A stretch of 64,000 nucleotides of DNA from Burkholderia territorii (GTDB taxonomy: Bacteria; Pseudomonadota; Gammaproteobacteria; Burkholderiales; Burkholderiaceae), in NCBI RefSeq assembly GCF_902833055.1, contig NZ_CADFEJ010000017.1, positions 97,415-161,414 of the forward strand. Reading direction: 5' to 3'. The notes below the pieces were generated by a model. That model ran no database searches. It was not told the origin of the DNA and saw only the letters and a list, made by a program, of their open reading frames with translations. The translations under genes were made by a program, and so were the position numbers. This document shows positions 15,961-25,561 of this stretch, one piece after another (positions within the stretch are counted from its first letter, which is position 1; the number at the start of each line of letters is the position of its first letter).

Positions 15961-16716
15961 TCAGGCGTTGTCGAGTTCGCCGTTCAGTTCGTCCGCGCGC
16001 TTTTGCGCGGCCGCGAAATCGAGATCGCCGGAGTAGATCGCACGGCCGCAAATCACGCCTTCGACGCCGTGCTCTTCCACTTCGCACAGGTGCTCGATGT
16101 CGGTAAGGTTCGACAGGCCGCCGCTTGCGATCACCGGAATGCCGACCGCCTGCGCGAGCTTCACCGTCGCTTCGATGTTGATGCCCTGCAGCATCCCGTC
16201 GCGGCCGATGTCCGTGTAGACGATCGATTCGACGCCGTAGTCCTCGAACTTGCGCGCGAGATCGATCACTTCGTGGCCCGTCAGCTTGCTCCAGCCGTCG
16301 GTCGCGACCTTGCCGTCCTTCGCGTCGAGCCCGACGATGATGTTGCCGGCGAACGCGGTGCAAGCGTCCTGCAGGAAGCCCGGATTCTTCACGGCCGCGG
16401 TGCCGATGATCACGTAGGACAGGCCGGCGTCGAGATACTTCTCGATCGTCTCGAGGCTGCGGATGCCGCCGCCGAGCTGCACGGGGATTTCGTCGCCGAC
16501 TTCGTCGAGGATCGCTTCGATCGCGTCGAGATTCTTCGGCTTGCCGGCGAACGCGCCGTTCAGGTCGACCAGATGCAGCCGCCGGGCGCCGAGATCGACC
16601 CACTTGCGGGCCATCGCCGCCGGGTCCTCGGAGAAAATCGTGGCCTGGTCCATATCGCCCTGTTTGAGGCGCACACACTGACCGTCTTTGAGATCGATGG
16701 CCGGAATCAGCAGCAT
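15961..16716 (-). CDS. hisA: ProFAR isomerase (5'-ProFAR to PRFAR)
   Basis: The 251-residue barrel begins MLLIPAIDLKDGQCVRLKQG with the catalytic Asp in AIDLK and the second in VYTDIGRDGM. It catalyses the Amadori rearrangement before HisHF. A 164-base gap to hisH on its upstream side contains an imperfect GC-rich hairpin (about 16752-16782) but no gene. Confidence 0.96.
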   Translation of the reverse strand: MLLIPAIDLKDGQCVRLKQGDMDQATIFSEDPAAMARKWVDLGARRLHLVDLNGAFAGKPKNLDAIEAILDEVGDEIPVQLGGGIRSLETIEKYLDAGLSYVIIGTAAVKNPGFLQDACTAFAGNIIVGLDAKDGKVATDGWSKLTGHEVIDLARKFEDYGVESIVYTDIGRDGMLQGINIEATVKLAQAVGIPVIASGGLSNLTDIEHLCEVEEHGVEGVICGRAIYSGDLDFAAAQKRADELNGELDNA

Positions 16717-16880
16717 AGCAATCGGGTGTCGTCGTGGAAAATGAAAAGAATCAGGCGCGTACCGGCCAAACCGGTGCCGCGCCGTCTCGCTAGTTTAGTA
16801 CAACTCTTTCGGCGCCTAAGCCCACTCGCCACGCGCGACAGGCCGTTCGGCCAGATCGACTGTGGCTCGCGCGCCACGTT

Positions 16881-17522
16881 TTACGGCTTCCAGTGCACGA
16901 AGTTGCGATACAGACGCAGCCCGACCTCGGCGCTTTTCTCCGGGTGGAATTGGGTCGCGAAGAGGTTGTCCCGCGCGACCGCGGACGTAAACGGCGCGCC
17001 GTAGGCCGTTTCGCCGACCGTGTGCGCCGGGTTGTCCGGGCGCACGTAGTAGCTGTGCACGAAGTAGAAATACGCGTCGTCGGGCACGCCGTCCCAGAGC
17101 GGGTGAGGCTGCGACTGGCGCACGCGGTTCCAGCCCATCTGCGGCACCTTGAAGCGCGAACCGTCGTCCTGCAGCTGACCGTCGAGCTCGAAACGCACGA
17201 CCTTGCCGGGCAGAAGGCCCAGGCCCTTCGTGTCGCCTTCCGCGCTCCAGTCGAACAGCATCTGCTCGCCGACGCACACGCCGAGCAGCGGCTTCGTGCG
17301 CGACGCCTCGATCACCGCTTCCTGCAGCCCCGATTCGCCGAGGCAGCGCATGCAGTCGGGCATCGCGCCCTGGCCGGGCAGCACGACGCGATCGGCCGCG
17401 CGAATCGCGGCCGGCGTATCGACGATCGCCACGTCGGCGGCCGGTTCGGCCTTCTTGAGCGCCTGCGCGACCGAGCGCAGGTTGCCCATCCCATAATCCA
17501 CAATCGCAATCGAAGTTTTCAT
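16881..17522 (-). CDS. hisH: Imidazole glycerol phosphate synthase, glutaminase subunit
   Basis: The 213-residue class I glutamine amidotransferase has its nucleophilic Cys in LLGVCVGEQMLF and the His/Glu pair in ATQFHPEKSAEVG. It supplies ammonia to HisF. Its start overlaps the marC stop (ATGA), so marC and hisH are co-translated. Confidence 0.96.
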   Translation of the reverse strand: MKTSIAIVDYGMGNLRSVAQALKKAEPAADVAIVDTPAAIRAADRVVLPGQGAMPDCMRCLGESGLQEAVIEASRTKPLLGVCVGEQMLFDWSAEGDTKGLGLLPGKVVRFELDGQLQDDGSRFKVPQMGWNRVRQSQPHPLWDGVPDDAYFYFVHSYYVRPDNPAHTVGETAYGAPFTSAVARDNLFATQFHPEKSAEVGLRLYRNFVHWKP

Positions 17523-18139
17523 CTCAGTGCAGGCAGTAGCGCCCTCAGTCCATTGACGATGAATTCCACCGCCAGCGCCGACAGCATCAGACCCATCAGC
17601 CGCGTGGCGATGTTGATGCCGGTGCGGCCGATCCAGTTCGCGATCGGCTCGGCAAGCCGCATCGCGAAGAAACACAGCAGAGCCAGGACCGCGCCGATCG
17701 CGACGAGCCCGGCTCGCTCATACCAGTGACGCGAGTTCGCCGCGTAGATGATCACGGTGCTGATCGAGCCGGGGCCCGTGAGCAGCGGAATCGCCAGCGG
17801 CACGACCGCGATGTTGTCCTTCAGCTCGGCCTCGTCGCGCTCCTCCGGGGTCGATCGCGTGTTGCCGATCTGCGCGTTCAGCATGTTGATCGCCATCAGC
17901 AACATGATGATCCCGCCGCCCACTTCAAGAGAGCCGACCGAAATGCCGAAGAAGTCGATGATCTGCTGCCCGAGCAGCGCCGTCACCGTCATCACGCAGA
18001 ACACCGACACCGACGCGATCCGGATCGTGCGGCGCCGCTCGATGTCCGACTGCTGCGCCGTGAGGCTCAGGAAAAACGGCACCGCGCCGATCGGGTTGAT
18101 CAGCGCCAGCAGCGAAATGAACGATTTGAGCAGATCCAT
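17519..18139 (-). CDS. MarC family integral membrane protein
   Basis: The 206-residue product starts MDLLKSFISLLALINPIGAV with the NP-G motif of the MarC (UPF0056) family. Six hydrophobic helices follow, with internal repeat character (PLAIPLLTGPGSISTVI). Substrate and role are unknown; the old multiple-antibiotic-resistance link was not upheld for E. coli MarC. It is inserted between hisB and hisH with an ATGA overlap to hisH, so it is expressed with histidine genes. Confidence 0.9.
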   Translation of the reverse strand: MDLLKSFISLLALINPIGAVPFFLSLTAQQSDIERRRTIRIASVSVFCVMTVTALLGQQIIDFFGISVGSLEVGGGIIMLLMAINMLNAQIGNTRSTPEERDEAELKDNIAVVPLAIPLLTGPGSISTVIIYAANSRHWYERAGLVAIGAVLALLCFFAMRLAEPIANWIGRTGINIATRLMGLMLSALAVEFIVNGLRALLPALR

Positions 18140-18200
18140 CGCAAGCCGGCGCGCCGCGCCGAAGCCGTGAGGTGTCGTTGGCGTCCTGTCCGTTCGGCAG

Positions 18201-18788
18201 TCAGAGACTGCCCTTCGTCGACGGAATCTGCCCCGCCGCGCGCTCGTCGAGCTCCACCGCCGCACGCAGCGCCCGGCCGAAAGCCTTGAACACCGTTTCG
18301 AGCTGGTGGTGCGCGTTGATCCCGCGCAGGTTGTCGATGTGCAGCGTGACGCCCGCGTGGTTCACGAATCCGCGGAAGAATTCGATGGACAGGTCGACGT
18401 CGAACGTGCCGATCCGCGCGCGCGTGAACGGCACGTGGAATTCGAGACCCGGACGGCCCGAGAAGTCGATCACGACGCGCGACAGCGCCTCGTCGAGCGG
18501 CACGTACGAATGGCCGTAGCGGCGGATGCCCTTCTTGTCGCCGATCGCCTTCGCGACGGCCTGACCGAGCGTGATGCCGACGTCCTCGACCGTATGGTGG
18601 TCGTCGATATGCGTGTCGCCATGCGCTTCGACCTCGAGATCGATCAGACCATGTCGCGCGATCTGGTCGAGCATATGGTCGAGAAACGGCACGCCGGTGG
18701 CCAGCTTCTGCCGGCCCGTACCGTCGAGATCGAGCTTCACACGGATCTGCGTTTCGCTGGTATTGCGAACGACTTCCGCCACACGCAT
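18201..18788 (-). CDS. hisB: Imidazoleglycerol-phosphate dehydratase (monofunctional)
   Basis: The 195-residue product has the metal-binding DHMLDQIARHG and DDHHTVEDVGI motifs and the C-terminal NAHHQLETVFKAFGRALR motif. It is the single-domain IGPD form, without the histidinol-phosphatase domain fused in E. coli, so that activity must come from another gene. It lies between hisC and marC. Confidence 0.95.
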   Translation of the reverse strand: MRVAEVVRNTSETQIRVKLDLDGTGRQKLATGVPFLDHMLDQIARHGLIDLEVEAHGDTHIDDHHTVEDVGITLGQAVAKAIGDKKGIRRYGHSYVPLDEALSRVVIDFSGRPGLEFHVPFTRARIGTFDVDLSIEFFRGFVNHAGVTLHIDNLRGINAHHQLETVFKAFGRALRAAVELDERAAGQIPSTKGSL

Positions 18789-18853
18789 GGCAATTCCTTG
18801 AATGAGTCTGATGTAAATGGGGATTGAACGTCGCGCGCCGCCGCGCCCTGGGC

Positions 18854-19927
18854 TCAACCGGGCAGCGCGAGTTTCAAGGCAGCCAGCAGGCGCGCGTTTT
18901 CGTCGGGAGAACCGACGGTCAGCCGCACGCATTCGGCCAGCAACGGATGCATTTTACTCACGTTTTTGACCAGCACCCGCTCCGTGAGCAGCGCATCGAA
19001 CACGGCCGCCGCGTCCGGCACGCGCACCAGCAGGAAATTGCCGGCGCTCGGGAACACCGTCGTGCCCGGCAGCGCGGCCACGGCCTGCGCGAGACGCGTG
19101 CGTTGCGCGCGCAGTTCGGCCGCCTGCGCGTCGAGCACGTCGAGGTGGTCGAGCAGGAAATCGGCGGTCGCCTGGGTCAGCACGTTGATGTTGTACGGCG
19201 GGCGCACCTTGTCGAATTCGGTCAGCCACGCCGGCAGCCCGGCGAGATAGCCGAGGCGGATCCCCGCGAGGCCGAGCTTCGACACCGTGCGCATCACGAC
19301 GACGTTGTCGAACTCCGCGGCACGCGGCAGCCACGAACGCTCGGCGAACGGCTGGTACGCCTCGTCGATCACGATCAGGCTGTGCCGCGCGGCCGCGATG
19401 ATCCGCTCGACGTCGGCTTCGTCGTACAGCGTGCCGGTCGGGTTGTTCGGATACGCAAGATAGACGAGCGCGGGCCGATGCTCGTCGATCGCCGCGATCA
19501 TCGCGTCGGCGTCGAGCGTCAGGTCCGCCTTGAGCGGCACGCCGACGAATTCGAGCTGCGCGAACTTCGCCGACAGTTCGTACATCACGAAGCCCGGCAC
19601 CGCTGCGAGCACCTTCGCACCCGGCTTCGCGCAGGCCACCGACATCATGCTGATGATTTCGTCCGAGCCGTTGCCGAGCAGCACGTCGCAAGCGGCCGGC
19701 ACGCCCATCGTACGGCGCAGCTTGTCGAGCAGCGCGCCCGGGCGCGGCGCCGGGTAGCGGTTCAGCGCGACCTGCGCGAGGCGTTCGCCGAGCGCCGCCG
19801 CGAGCGGCGCGGGCAGCGAATACGGGTTCTCCATCGCGTCGAGCTTCACGAAACCGCTCGCGTCGGGCACCGGGTAGCTCGTCATCGCGAGCACGTCGCG
19901 GCGGATGATGTCTTGTGGCGTCGTCAT
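18854..19927 (-). CDS. hisC: Histidinol-phosphate aminotransferase
   Basis: The 357-residue PLP enzyme of fold type I has its PLP lysine in RTVSKLGLAGIRLGYLAG. Upstream are the conserved YPNNPTGTLYDE and VIDEAYQPF motifs. It starts MTTPQDIIRRDVLAMTSYPVP at 19927. A 119-base gap from hisD holds no gene. Confidence 0.94.
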   Translation of the reverse strand: MTTPQDIIRRDVLAMTSYPVPDASGFVKLDAMENPYSLPAPLAAALGERLAQVALNRYPAPRPGALLDKLRRTMGVPAACDVLLGNGSDEIISMMSVACAKPGAKVLAAVPGFVMYELSAKFAQLEFVGVPLKADLTLDADAMIAAIDEHRPALVYLAYPNNPTGTLYDEADVERIIAAARHSLIVIDEAYQPFAERSWLPRAAEFDNVVVMRTVSKLGLAGIRLGYLAGLPAWLTEFDKVRPPYNINVLTQATADFLLDHLDVLDAQAAELRAQRTRLAQAVAALPGTTVFPSAGNFLLVRVPDAAAVFDALLTERVLVKNVSKMHPLLAECVRLTVGSPDENARLLAALKLALPG

Positions 19928-20046
19928 GGTGTCAAGCCGGCGTGCGTCGCGCCGGCGTCAAATGGTCGGCAAGGCGGCGGCTGCCGCCCTGCACCGGGTC
20001 TCCTCGTCGACCGGAACCGCTGCGCCAGCATCGGCTCCGGCGCATG

Positions 20047-21363
20047 TCATCCCTTCATCCGGAGCTCGGCGCTGCGCGCGTGTGCCTGCAGCCCCTCGCC
20101 GTATGCGAGCTCGGAGGCGATCTCGCCCAGCGTCTGCGCGCCTTCGGCGCTGACCTCGATCAGGCTCGAACGCTTGATGAAGTCGTACACGCCCAGCGGC
20201 GACGAGAAGCGCGCGGTGCGCGACGTCGGCAGCACGTGGTTCGGGCCCGCGCAGTAGTCGCCCAGGCTTTCGCTCGTGTAGCGGCCGAGGAAGATCGCGC
20301 CGGCATGGCGGATCTGCTGGCCCCATTGCTGCGGCTCCAGCGCGGAAATCTCCAGGTGCTCCGGCGCGATGTCGTTCGCGATCCGGCATGCTTCGGCCAT
20401 GTCGCGCACCTTGATCAGCGCGCCGCGGCCTTCCAGCGACGCGCGGATCACGTCCTGGCGCGGCATCGTCGGCAGCAGCTCGTCGATCGCCTTCTCGACG
20501 CGCTCGAGGAACGCGGCGTCCGGGCACAGCAGGATCGACTGCGCGAGCTCGTCGTGCTCGGCCTGCGAGAAGAGGTCCATCGCGACCCAGCTCGGATCGG
20601 TCGTGCCGTCGCACAGCACGAGGATTTCCGACGGGCCGGCGATCATGTCGATGCCGACCGTGCCGAACACGCGGCGCTTCGCCGACGCGACGTACGCGTT
20701 GCCGGGCCCGCAGATCTTGTCGACCGCCGGCACCGTGGCCGTGCCGTACGCGAGCGCGCCGACCGCCTGCGCGCCGCCGATCGTGAACACGCGATCGACG
20801 CCGCCGAGCAGCGCCGCGGCGAGCACGAGGTCGTTCTTCACGCCGTCCGGGGTCGGCACGACCATCACGATCTCGCCGACGCCCGCGACGCGCGCGGGAA
20901 TCGCGTTCATCAGCACCGACGACGGATACGCGGCCTTGCCGCCCGGCACGTACAGGCCGACGCGGTCGAGCGGCGTGATCTTCTGGCCGAGCACCGTGCC
21001 GTCGCTTTCCGTGTACTGCCAGCTATGGGTGCCGCATTCGATCTTCTGCTTCTCGTGGTACGCCCGCACGCGTGCCGCGGCAGCTTCGAGCGCCGCGCGC
21101 GCCTTCGGCGCGAGGCCGTCGAGCGCCGCCTGCAGCGCGTCCTGCGGCAGTTCGAGCGCGGCGACGCTGCTCGCGTCCAGCCGGTCGAAGCGGTTCGTGT
21201 ACTCGAGCACCGCGGCGTCGCCGCGCGACTTCACGTCGGCGAGAATCTTCGCGACCGACTGCTCGATCGCTTCGTCCTCGCTCGCCTCGAACGCAAGCAG
21301 CGCACGCAGCGCGGCGTCGAAGCCGTCGCTGGTCGAATCGAGTTTGCGGATGGTGATGGCCAT
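20047..21363 (-). CDS. hisD: Histidinol dehydrogenase
   Basis: The 438-residue zinc enzyme catalyses the last two steps to histidine. Family signatures include CGPGNAYVASAKRRVFGTVG, IDMIAGPSEILVL and the C-terminal GPNHVLPTSRTARFSSPLGV with zinc-binding His. It is 24 bases downstream of hisG. Confidence 0.96.
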   Translation of the reverse strand: MAITIRKLDSTSDGFDAALRALLAFEASEDEAIEQSVAKILADVKSRGDAAVLEYTNRFDRLDASSVAALELPQDALQAALDGLAPKARAALEAAAARVRAYHEKQKIECGTHSWQYTESDGTVLGQKITPLDRVGLYVPGGKAAYPSSVLMNAIPARVAGVGEIVMVVPTPDGVKNDLVLAAALLGGVDRVFTIGGAQAVGALAYGTATVPAVDKICGPGNAYVASAKRRVFGTVGIDMIAGPSEILVLCDGTTDPSWVAMDLFSQAEHDELAQSILLCPDAAFLERVEKAIDELLPTMPRQDVIRASLEGRGALIKVRDMAEACRIANDIAPEHLEISALEPQQWGQQIRHAGAIFLGRYTSESLGDYCAGPNHVLPTSRTARFSSPLGVYDFIKRSSLIEVSAEGAQTLGEIASELAYGEGLQAHARSAELRMKG

Positions 21364-21387
21364 GGGAGTTCCGTTACGGTGATGCGC

Positions 21388-22041
21388 TCAATTGCCATTC
21401 TGCGACGCGCGTTCGAACGCGTCGAGAATCGGCTTGAGCGCCGCGCGCTTCAACTTCAGCGCAGCCTGGTTCACGACGAGGCGCGACGAGATCGCCATGA
21501 TCTCCTCGACCTCGACCAGATTGTTCGCCTTCAGCGTGCCGCCCGAGCTGACGAGGTCGACGATCGCGTCGGCCAGCCCGACCAGCGGCGCCAGCTCCAT
21601 CGAACCGTACAGCTTGATCAGGTCGACGTGCACGCCCTTCGCGGCGAAGTGTTCGCGTGCCGTTTCGACGTACTTGGTCGCGACCCGCAGGCGCGCGCCC
21701 TGGCGCACCGCGTTCGCGTAGTCGAAACCGGCCGGCACGGCCACCGACATCCGGCAGCGTGCAATGTTCAGATCGATCGGCTGGTACAGGCCCGAGCCGC
21801 CGTGCTCGACCAGCACGTCCTTGCCCGCCACGCCGAAGTCGGCCGCGCCGTATTCGACGTAGGTCGGCACGTCGCTCGCGCGCACGATGATCACGCGCAG
21901 GTTCGGATCGGTCGTCGGCAGGATCAGCTTGCGCGACGTTTCCGGATCCTCGGCCACCTGCACGCCGGCGGCCGCCAGCAGCGGCAGGGTTTCCTCGAAA
22001 ATCCGGCCCTTCGACAGGGCGAGGGTCAGCGGCGCGGTCAT
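21388..22041 (-). CDS. hisG: ATP phosphoribosyltransferase (short form)
   Basis: The 217-residue product begins MTAPLTLALSKGRIFEETLP. It is the short HisG type, which lacks the C-terminal regulatory ACT-like domain and works with a HisZ subunit; no hisZ is in this window. The PRPP-binding loop is DLVSSGGTLKANNL. It is feedback-regulated by histidine through HisZ in known systems. It overlaps murA by ATGA. Confidence 0.95.
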   Translation of the reverse strand: MTAPLTLALSKGRIFEETLPLLAAAGVQVAEDPETSRKLILPTTDPNLRVIIVRASDVPTYVEYGAADFGVAGKDVLVEHGGSGLYQPIDLNIARCRMSVAVPAGFDYANAVRQGARLRVATKYVETAREHFAAKGVHVDLIKLYGSMELAPLVGLADAIVDLVSSGGTLKANNLVEVEEIMAISSRLVVNQAALKLKRAALKPILDAFERASQNGN

Positions 22042-23300
22042 GCTTGGCTCCCGGAGAGGCGGCGCACGTTCGCGCCGACGGCGGTCAGTTTGGTTTCCAT
22101 GCGGTCGTAGCCGCGGTCGAGGTGATAGATGCGGTCGACGAGCGTTTCGCCTTCGGCGCGCAGCCCGGCGATCACGAGGCTCGCCGACGCGCGCAGGTCG
22201 GTCGCCATCACGTTCGCGCCGGACAGCTTGTCGACGCCGGTCACGAGCGCCGTGTTGCCGTCGATCGTGATGTTCGCGCCGAGCCGGTTCAGTTCCTGCA
22301 CGTGCATGAAGCGGTTCTCGAAAATGGTCTCGACCACCTGCGCGGTGCCCGTTGCGACCGAATTGAGGGCCATGAACTGCGCCTGCATGTCGGTCGGGAA
22401 CGCCGGGTATTCCGACGTGCGGATCGTCACCGCCGACGGGCGGCGGTCCATCTTCACGCGCAGCCAGCTGTCGCCTTCCTCGATCGACACGCCGGCCTCG
22501 CGCAGCTTGTCGATCACCGCGTCGAGGATGTGCGGGCGCACGCCCGTCAGCATCACGTCGCCGCCCGCCGCCGCGACCGCACACAGGAACGTGCCGGCCT
22601 CGATGCGGTCGGGAATCACCGAATGACGTGCGCCGTGCAGCCGCTCGACGCCCTGGATCACGAGGCGGTCGGTGCCGATGCCGTCGATTTTCGCACCCAT
22701 CGCGACCAGCAAGTGCGCGAGATCGCTCACTTCCGGCTCGCGCGCCGCGTTCTCGATCACCGTCTCGCCGTCGGCCAGCGTCGCGGCCATCAGCAGGTTT
22801 TCCGTCCCCGTCACCGTGATCATGTCGGTCACGATGCGCGCGCCCTTCAGGCGCTTCGCGCGCGCCTCGATGAAGCCGTGCTCGATGCTGATCTCGGCAC
22901 CCATCGCCTGCAGGCCCTTGATGTGCTGGTCGACCGGCCGCGCGCCGATCGCGCAGCCGCCCGGCAGCGACACCTTCGCCTCGCCGAAGCGCGCGAGCAG
23001 CGGCCCGAGCACGAGGATCGACGCGCGCATCGTCTTGACCAGCTCGTACGGCGCGACGAGGTTGTCGACGCGCGACGCGTCGAGCTGCACGCGGCTGCCG
23101 TCCGTTTCGCTCTTCACGCCCATCTGGTTCAGCACCTTCAGCGTGGTGCGCACGTCCTTCAGGTTCGGCACGTTGTCGAGCTCGACCGGCTCGGCGCTGA
23201 GCAGCCCCGCGCAGAGGATCGGCAGCGCGGCGTTCTTCGCGCCCGACACGACGATCTCGCCCGACAGCCGGCGACCGCCTTCGATCACCAGCTTGTCCAT
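22038..23300 (-). CDS. murA: UDP-N-acetylglucosamine 1-carboxyvinyltransferase
   Basis: MurA performs the first committed step of peptidoglycan synthesis, transferring enolpyruvate from PEP to UDP-GlcNAc. The start MDKLVIEGGRRLSGEIVVSG at 23300 gives 420 residues, the normal MurA length, with AGGGA spaced before the ATG. The active-site loop is LPGGCAIGARPVDQH, with the fosfomycin-target Cys. An in-frame GTG at 23387 would add 29 residues (MQVTVNERDAVQS...) and may be the annotated start in relatives. It overlaps hisG, so the wall and histidine genes are coupled. Confidence 0.95.
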   Translation of the reverse strand: MDKLVIEGGRRLSGEIVVSGAKNAALPILCAGLLSAEPVELDNVPNLKDVRTTLKVLNQMGVKSETDGSRVQLDASRVDNLVAPYELVKTMRASILVLGPLLARFGEAKVSLPGGCAIGARPVDQHIKGLQAMGAEISIEHGFIEARAKRLKGARIVTDMITVTGTENLLMAATLADGETVIENAAREPEVSDLAHLLVAMGAKIDGIGTDRLVIQGVERLHGARHSVIPDRIEAGTFLCAVAAAGGDVMLTGVRPHILDAVIDKLREAGVSIEEGDSWLRVKMDRRPSAVTIRTSEYPAFPTDMQAQFMALNSVATGTAQVVETIFENRFMHVQELNRLGANITIDGNTALVTGVDKLSGANVMATDLRASASLVIAGLRAEGETLVDRIYHLDRGYDRMETKLTAVGANVRRLSGSQA

Positions 23301-23400
23301 CCCATGTCCCTGCGATTCCCCGTTGGCGGCCGGGTGTGCCGTGGCGACGCTCTGGACGGCGTCGCGCTCGTTGACGGTGACTTGCACTCAGTGGTTCCGG

Positions 23401-23640
23401 TTATGCGTTCTGCCATTCGGCGGGCGTCAGCGTCTTCATGCTGAGCGCGTGAATTTCCTGCTTCATGCGATCGCCGAGCGCCGCATAAACGAGCTGGTGC
23501 CGCTGGATCGGCCGCTTGCCTTCGAAGGCCGCCGACACGATCGTCGCGAAGAAATGCTGGCCGTCGCCTTCGACTTCCAGATGAGTGCAGGCGAGACCGC
23601 CGGCGATGTATTGCTTGACCTGTTCGGGAGTCGGCAACAT
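23401..23640 (-). CDS. BolA family protein (IbaG-like)
   Basis: The 79-residue product starts MLPTPEQVKQYIAGGLACTHLEVEGDG and has the BolA fold with the invariant His in RPIQRHQLVYAALGDRM. Its place directly before murA, after the mla genes and an ABC exporter, matches E. coli ibaG (yrbA), which partners with monothiol glutaredoxins in Fe-S or acid-stress biology. Confidence 0.9.
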   Translation of the reverse strand: MLPTPEQVKQYIAGGLACTHLEVEGDGQHFFATIVSAAFEGKRPIQRHQLVYAALGDRMKQEIHALSMKTLTPAEWQNA

Positions 23641-23690
23641 GAGAGGCTCCTGTCGGCGCGCGCCGCCCCGGGCGGCCGCCGCCGTCGATA

Positions 23691-24446
23691 TCAATGACGC
23701 AGTTTGTAGCCGGTCGCGAGCAGCCGCATCGCGAACATCGCGAGCAGCACGAAGAAACCGGTGACGATCGCGAGGCTCGCGAGCGGGTTGATGTCGGACG
23801 CGCCGAAGAACCCGTAACGGAAGCCGTCGATCATGTAGAAAAACGGGTTGAGACGCGAGATCTCGCGCCACACGGGCGGCAGCGAGTGCGTCGAATAGAA
23901 CACGCCGGACAGGAACGTCAGCGGCATGATCAGGAAGTTCTGGAACGCGGCGAGCTGGTCGAACTTCTCGGCCCAGATCCCGGCGATCAGCCCGAGCGTG
24001 CCGAGGATCGCCGAGCCGAGCAGCGCGAACGCGACGATGAACACCGGCGCCGCGAAATGCATCGGGATAAACCAGATCGTCACGACGAACACGCCGGCGC
24101 CGACCGCGAGCCCGCGCACGACGGACGCGAGCACGTACGCGCCGAAGATGTCCTTGTAGGACAGCGGCGGCAGCAGCACGAACACGAGGTTGCCGGTGAT
24201 CTTCGACTGGATCAGCGACGACGAGCTGTTCGCGAATGCATTCTGCAGCACGCTCATCATCACGAGGCCCGGCACGAGAAAGCTCACGTACTCGACGCCC
24301 GGATACACCTCGACGCGACCCGACAGCGCATGCCCGAAGATCGTCAGGTACAGCAGCGCCGTCACGATCGGCGCGCACACGGTCTGGAACGACACCTTCC
24401 AGAAACGCAGGAGTTCCTTGTAGAACAACGTACGAAAACCGCTCAT
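23691..24446 (-). CDS. ABC-2 type exporter, permease subunit
   Basis: The 251-residue product starts MSGFRTLFYKELLRFWKVSF, has six hydrophobic helices and carries the ABC-2 signature around FLSGVFYSTHSLPPVWREIS. It belongs to the YadH-like family. Its start overlaps the stop of the ATPase gene (ATGA). The substrate is unknown; the mla-side context suggests an envelope component. Confidence 0.9.
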   Translation of the reverse strand: MSGFRTLFYKELLRFWKVSFQTVCAPIVTALLYLTIFGHALSGRVEVYPGVEYVSFLVPGLVMMSVLQNAFANSSSSLIQSKITGNLVFVLLPPLSYKDIFGAYVLASVVRGLAVGAGVFVVTIWFIPMHFAAPVFIVAFALLGSAILGTLGLIAGIWAEKFDQLAAFQNFLIMPLTFLSGVFYSTHSLPPVWREISRLNPFFYMIDGFRYGFFGASDINPLASLAIVTGFFVLLAMFAMRLLATGYKLRH

Positions 24447-25369
24447 GCCAATCCCTCGATCACCTCGGCCCCGTTCATCACCTGGACGAACACATCCTCG
24501 AGGTCGGCCTTGCGGACCTCGATCTCGTCGAACGTGCAGCCCGCCGCGCGACACTGCGCGAGGATGCGCTCGACATCGTCGTAGCTCGTGAGGCGCAGCA
24601 GGTGCTCGCCCGGCGCGCGCGCGGCCGGATCGGTCTCCAGCCCGCGCAGCTCGGCGGGCAGCGCGCCCGTCGCGAGCCGCAAGTACAGCTGCAGCCCGGC
24701 GAAGCGGCGCAGCAGCGCGTCGGTGCGGTCGAGCGCAACGACCTCGCCGCGACGCAGCATCGCGATGCGGTCGCACAGCGACTCCGCTTCCTCGAGGTAA
24801 TGGGTGGTCAGGACGATCGTGTGGCCCTCGCGGTTCAGCCGCGAGATGAACTGCCACAGCGTCTGGCGCAGCTCGACGTCGACACCGGCGGTCGGCTCGT
24901 CGAGCACGATCACGGGCGGCCGGTGCACGAGCGCCTGCGCGACCAGCACGCGGCGCTTCATCCCGCCCGACAGCGCGCGCATGTTCGCGTCGGCCTTCTC
25001 GGTGAGATCGAGATTGGCCATCACTTCGTCGATCCAGTCGTCGTTGCGGCGCAGCCCGAAATAGCCGGACTGGATCCGCAGCGTCTCGCGGACGGTGAAG
25101 AACGGGTCGAATACGAGTTCCTGCGGCACGACGCCGAGTGCGCGACGCGCGCCCCGGAAGTCCTTGACGACGTCGTGGCCGCGCACCGAGATACTGCCTT
25201 CATCGGCCCGGGCAAGCCCGGCGAGGATACTGATGAGCGTGGTCTTGCCTGCGCCGTTCGGGCCGAGCAGACCGAAAAACTCGCCTTCCTCGACCGACAG
25301 GCTGACGCCCTTGAGCGCCTGAAGCGATTTGTAGCGCTTCTTGACGTGACGGATTTCTATGGCTGACAT
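24443..25369 (-). CDS. ABC-2 type exporter, ATP-binding subunit
   Basis: The 308-residue ATPase begins MSAIEIRHVKKRYKSLQALKG with Walker A GPNGAGKTT, signature LSGGMKRRVLVAQAL and Walker B VIVLDEPTAGVD. A C-terminal accessory region follows (about residues 220-308). It resembles YadG. It is preceded by a strong -10 element about 100 bases upstream, so the exporter-bolA-murA-his block may have its own promoter inside the larger cluster. Confidence 0.92.
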   Translation of the reverse strand: MSAIEIRHVKKRYKSLQALKGVSLSVEEGEFFGLLGPNGAGKTTLISILAGLARADEGSISVRGHDVVKDFRGARRALGVVPQELVFDPFFTVRETLRIQSGYFGLRRNDDWIDEVMANLDLTEKADANMRALSGGMKRRVLVAQALVHRPPVIVLDEPTAGVDVELRQTLWQFISRLNREGHTIVLTTHYLEEAESLCDRIAMLRRGEVVALDRTDALLRRFAGLQLYLRLATGALPAELRGLETDPAARAPGEHLLRLTSYDDVERILAQCRAAGCTFDEIEVRKADLEDVFVQVMNGAEVIEGLA

Positions 25370-25465
25370 GACTGTGCGCGGCGCTGCGGCCGCGACGCCT
25401 ATTCTGTGCTTGCTGCGAAAGAAAATGGGGGCCGGACGCCGATTGGCTGCCCCGCAAAACGCTTG

Positions 25466-25471
25466 ATTATA
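25466..25471 (-). promoter_or_regulatory. Internal -10 element upstream of the ABC-2 exporter
   Basis: A perfect TATAAT in the context CCCTATAATC lies within the 192-base gap between mlaB and the exporter ATPase. The -35 region is weak. It would allow transcription of the exporter, bolA, murA and his genes independent of mla. Confidence 0.4.
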
Positions 25472-25561
25472 GGGCAAACCGGCTGGTGGAGCCGGCGCAG
25501 GAGACGCGCGGCCTGAAGCGTGCGCGCGCCGGCTGGCGCGGCACGCTTCGGTCAGGCAGGG

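Noticed and set aside
16752..16782. GC-rich hairpin between hisH and hisA as a terminator
   Set aside because: The stem is imperfect and followed only by scattered T residues; the operon clearly continues into hisA.
23301..23387. GTG start adding 29 residues to MurA
   Set aside because: No clear ribosome binding site and longer than typical MurA, whereas the ATG at 23300 has AGGGA and normal length. It is kept only as an alternative.
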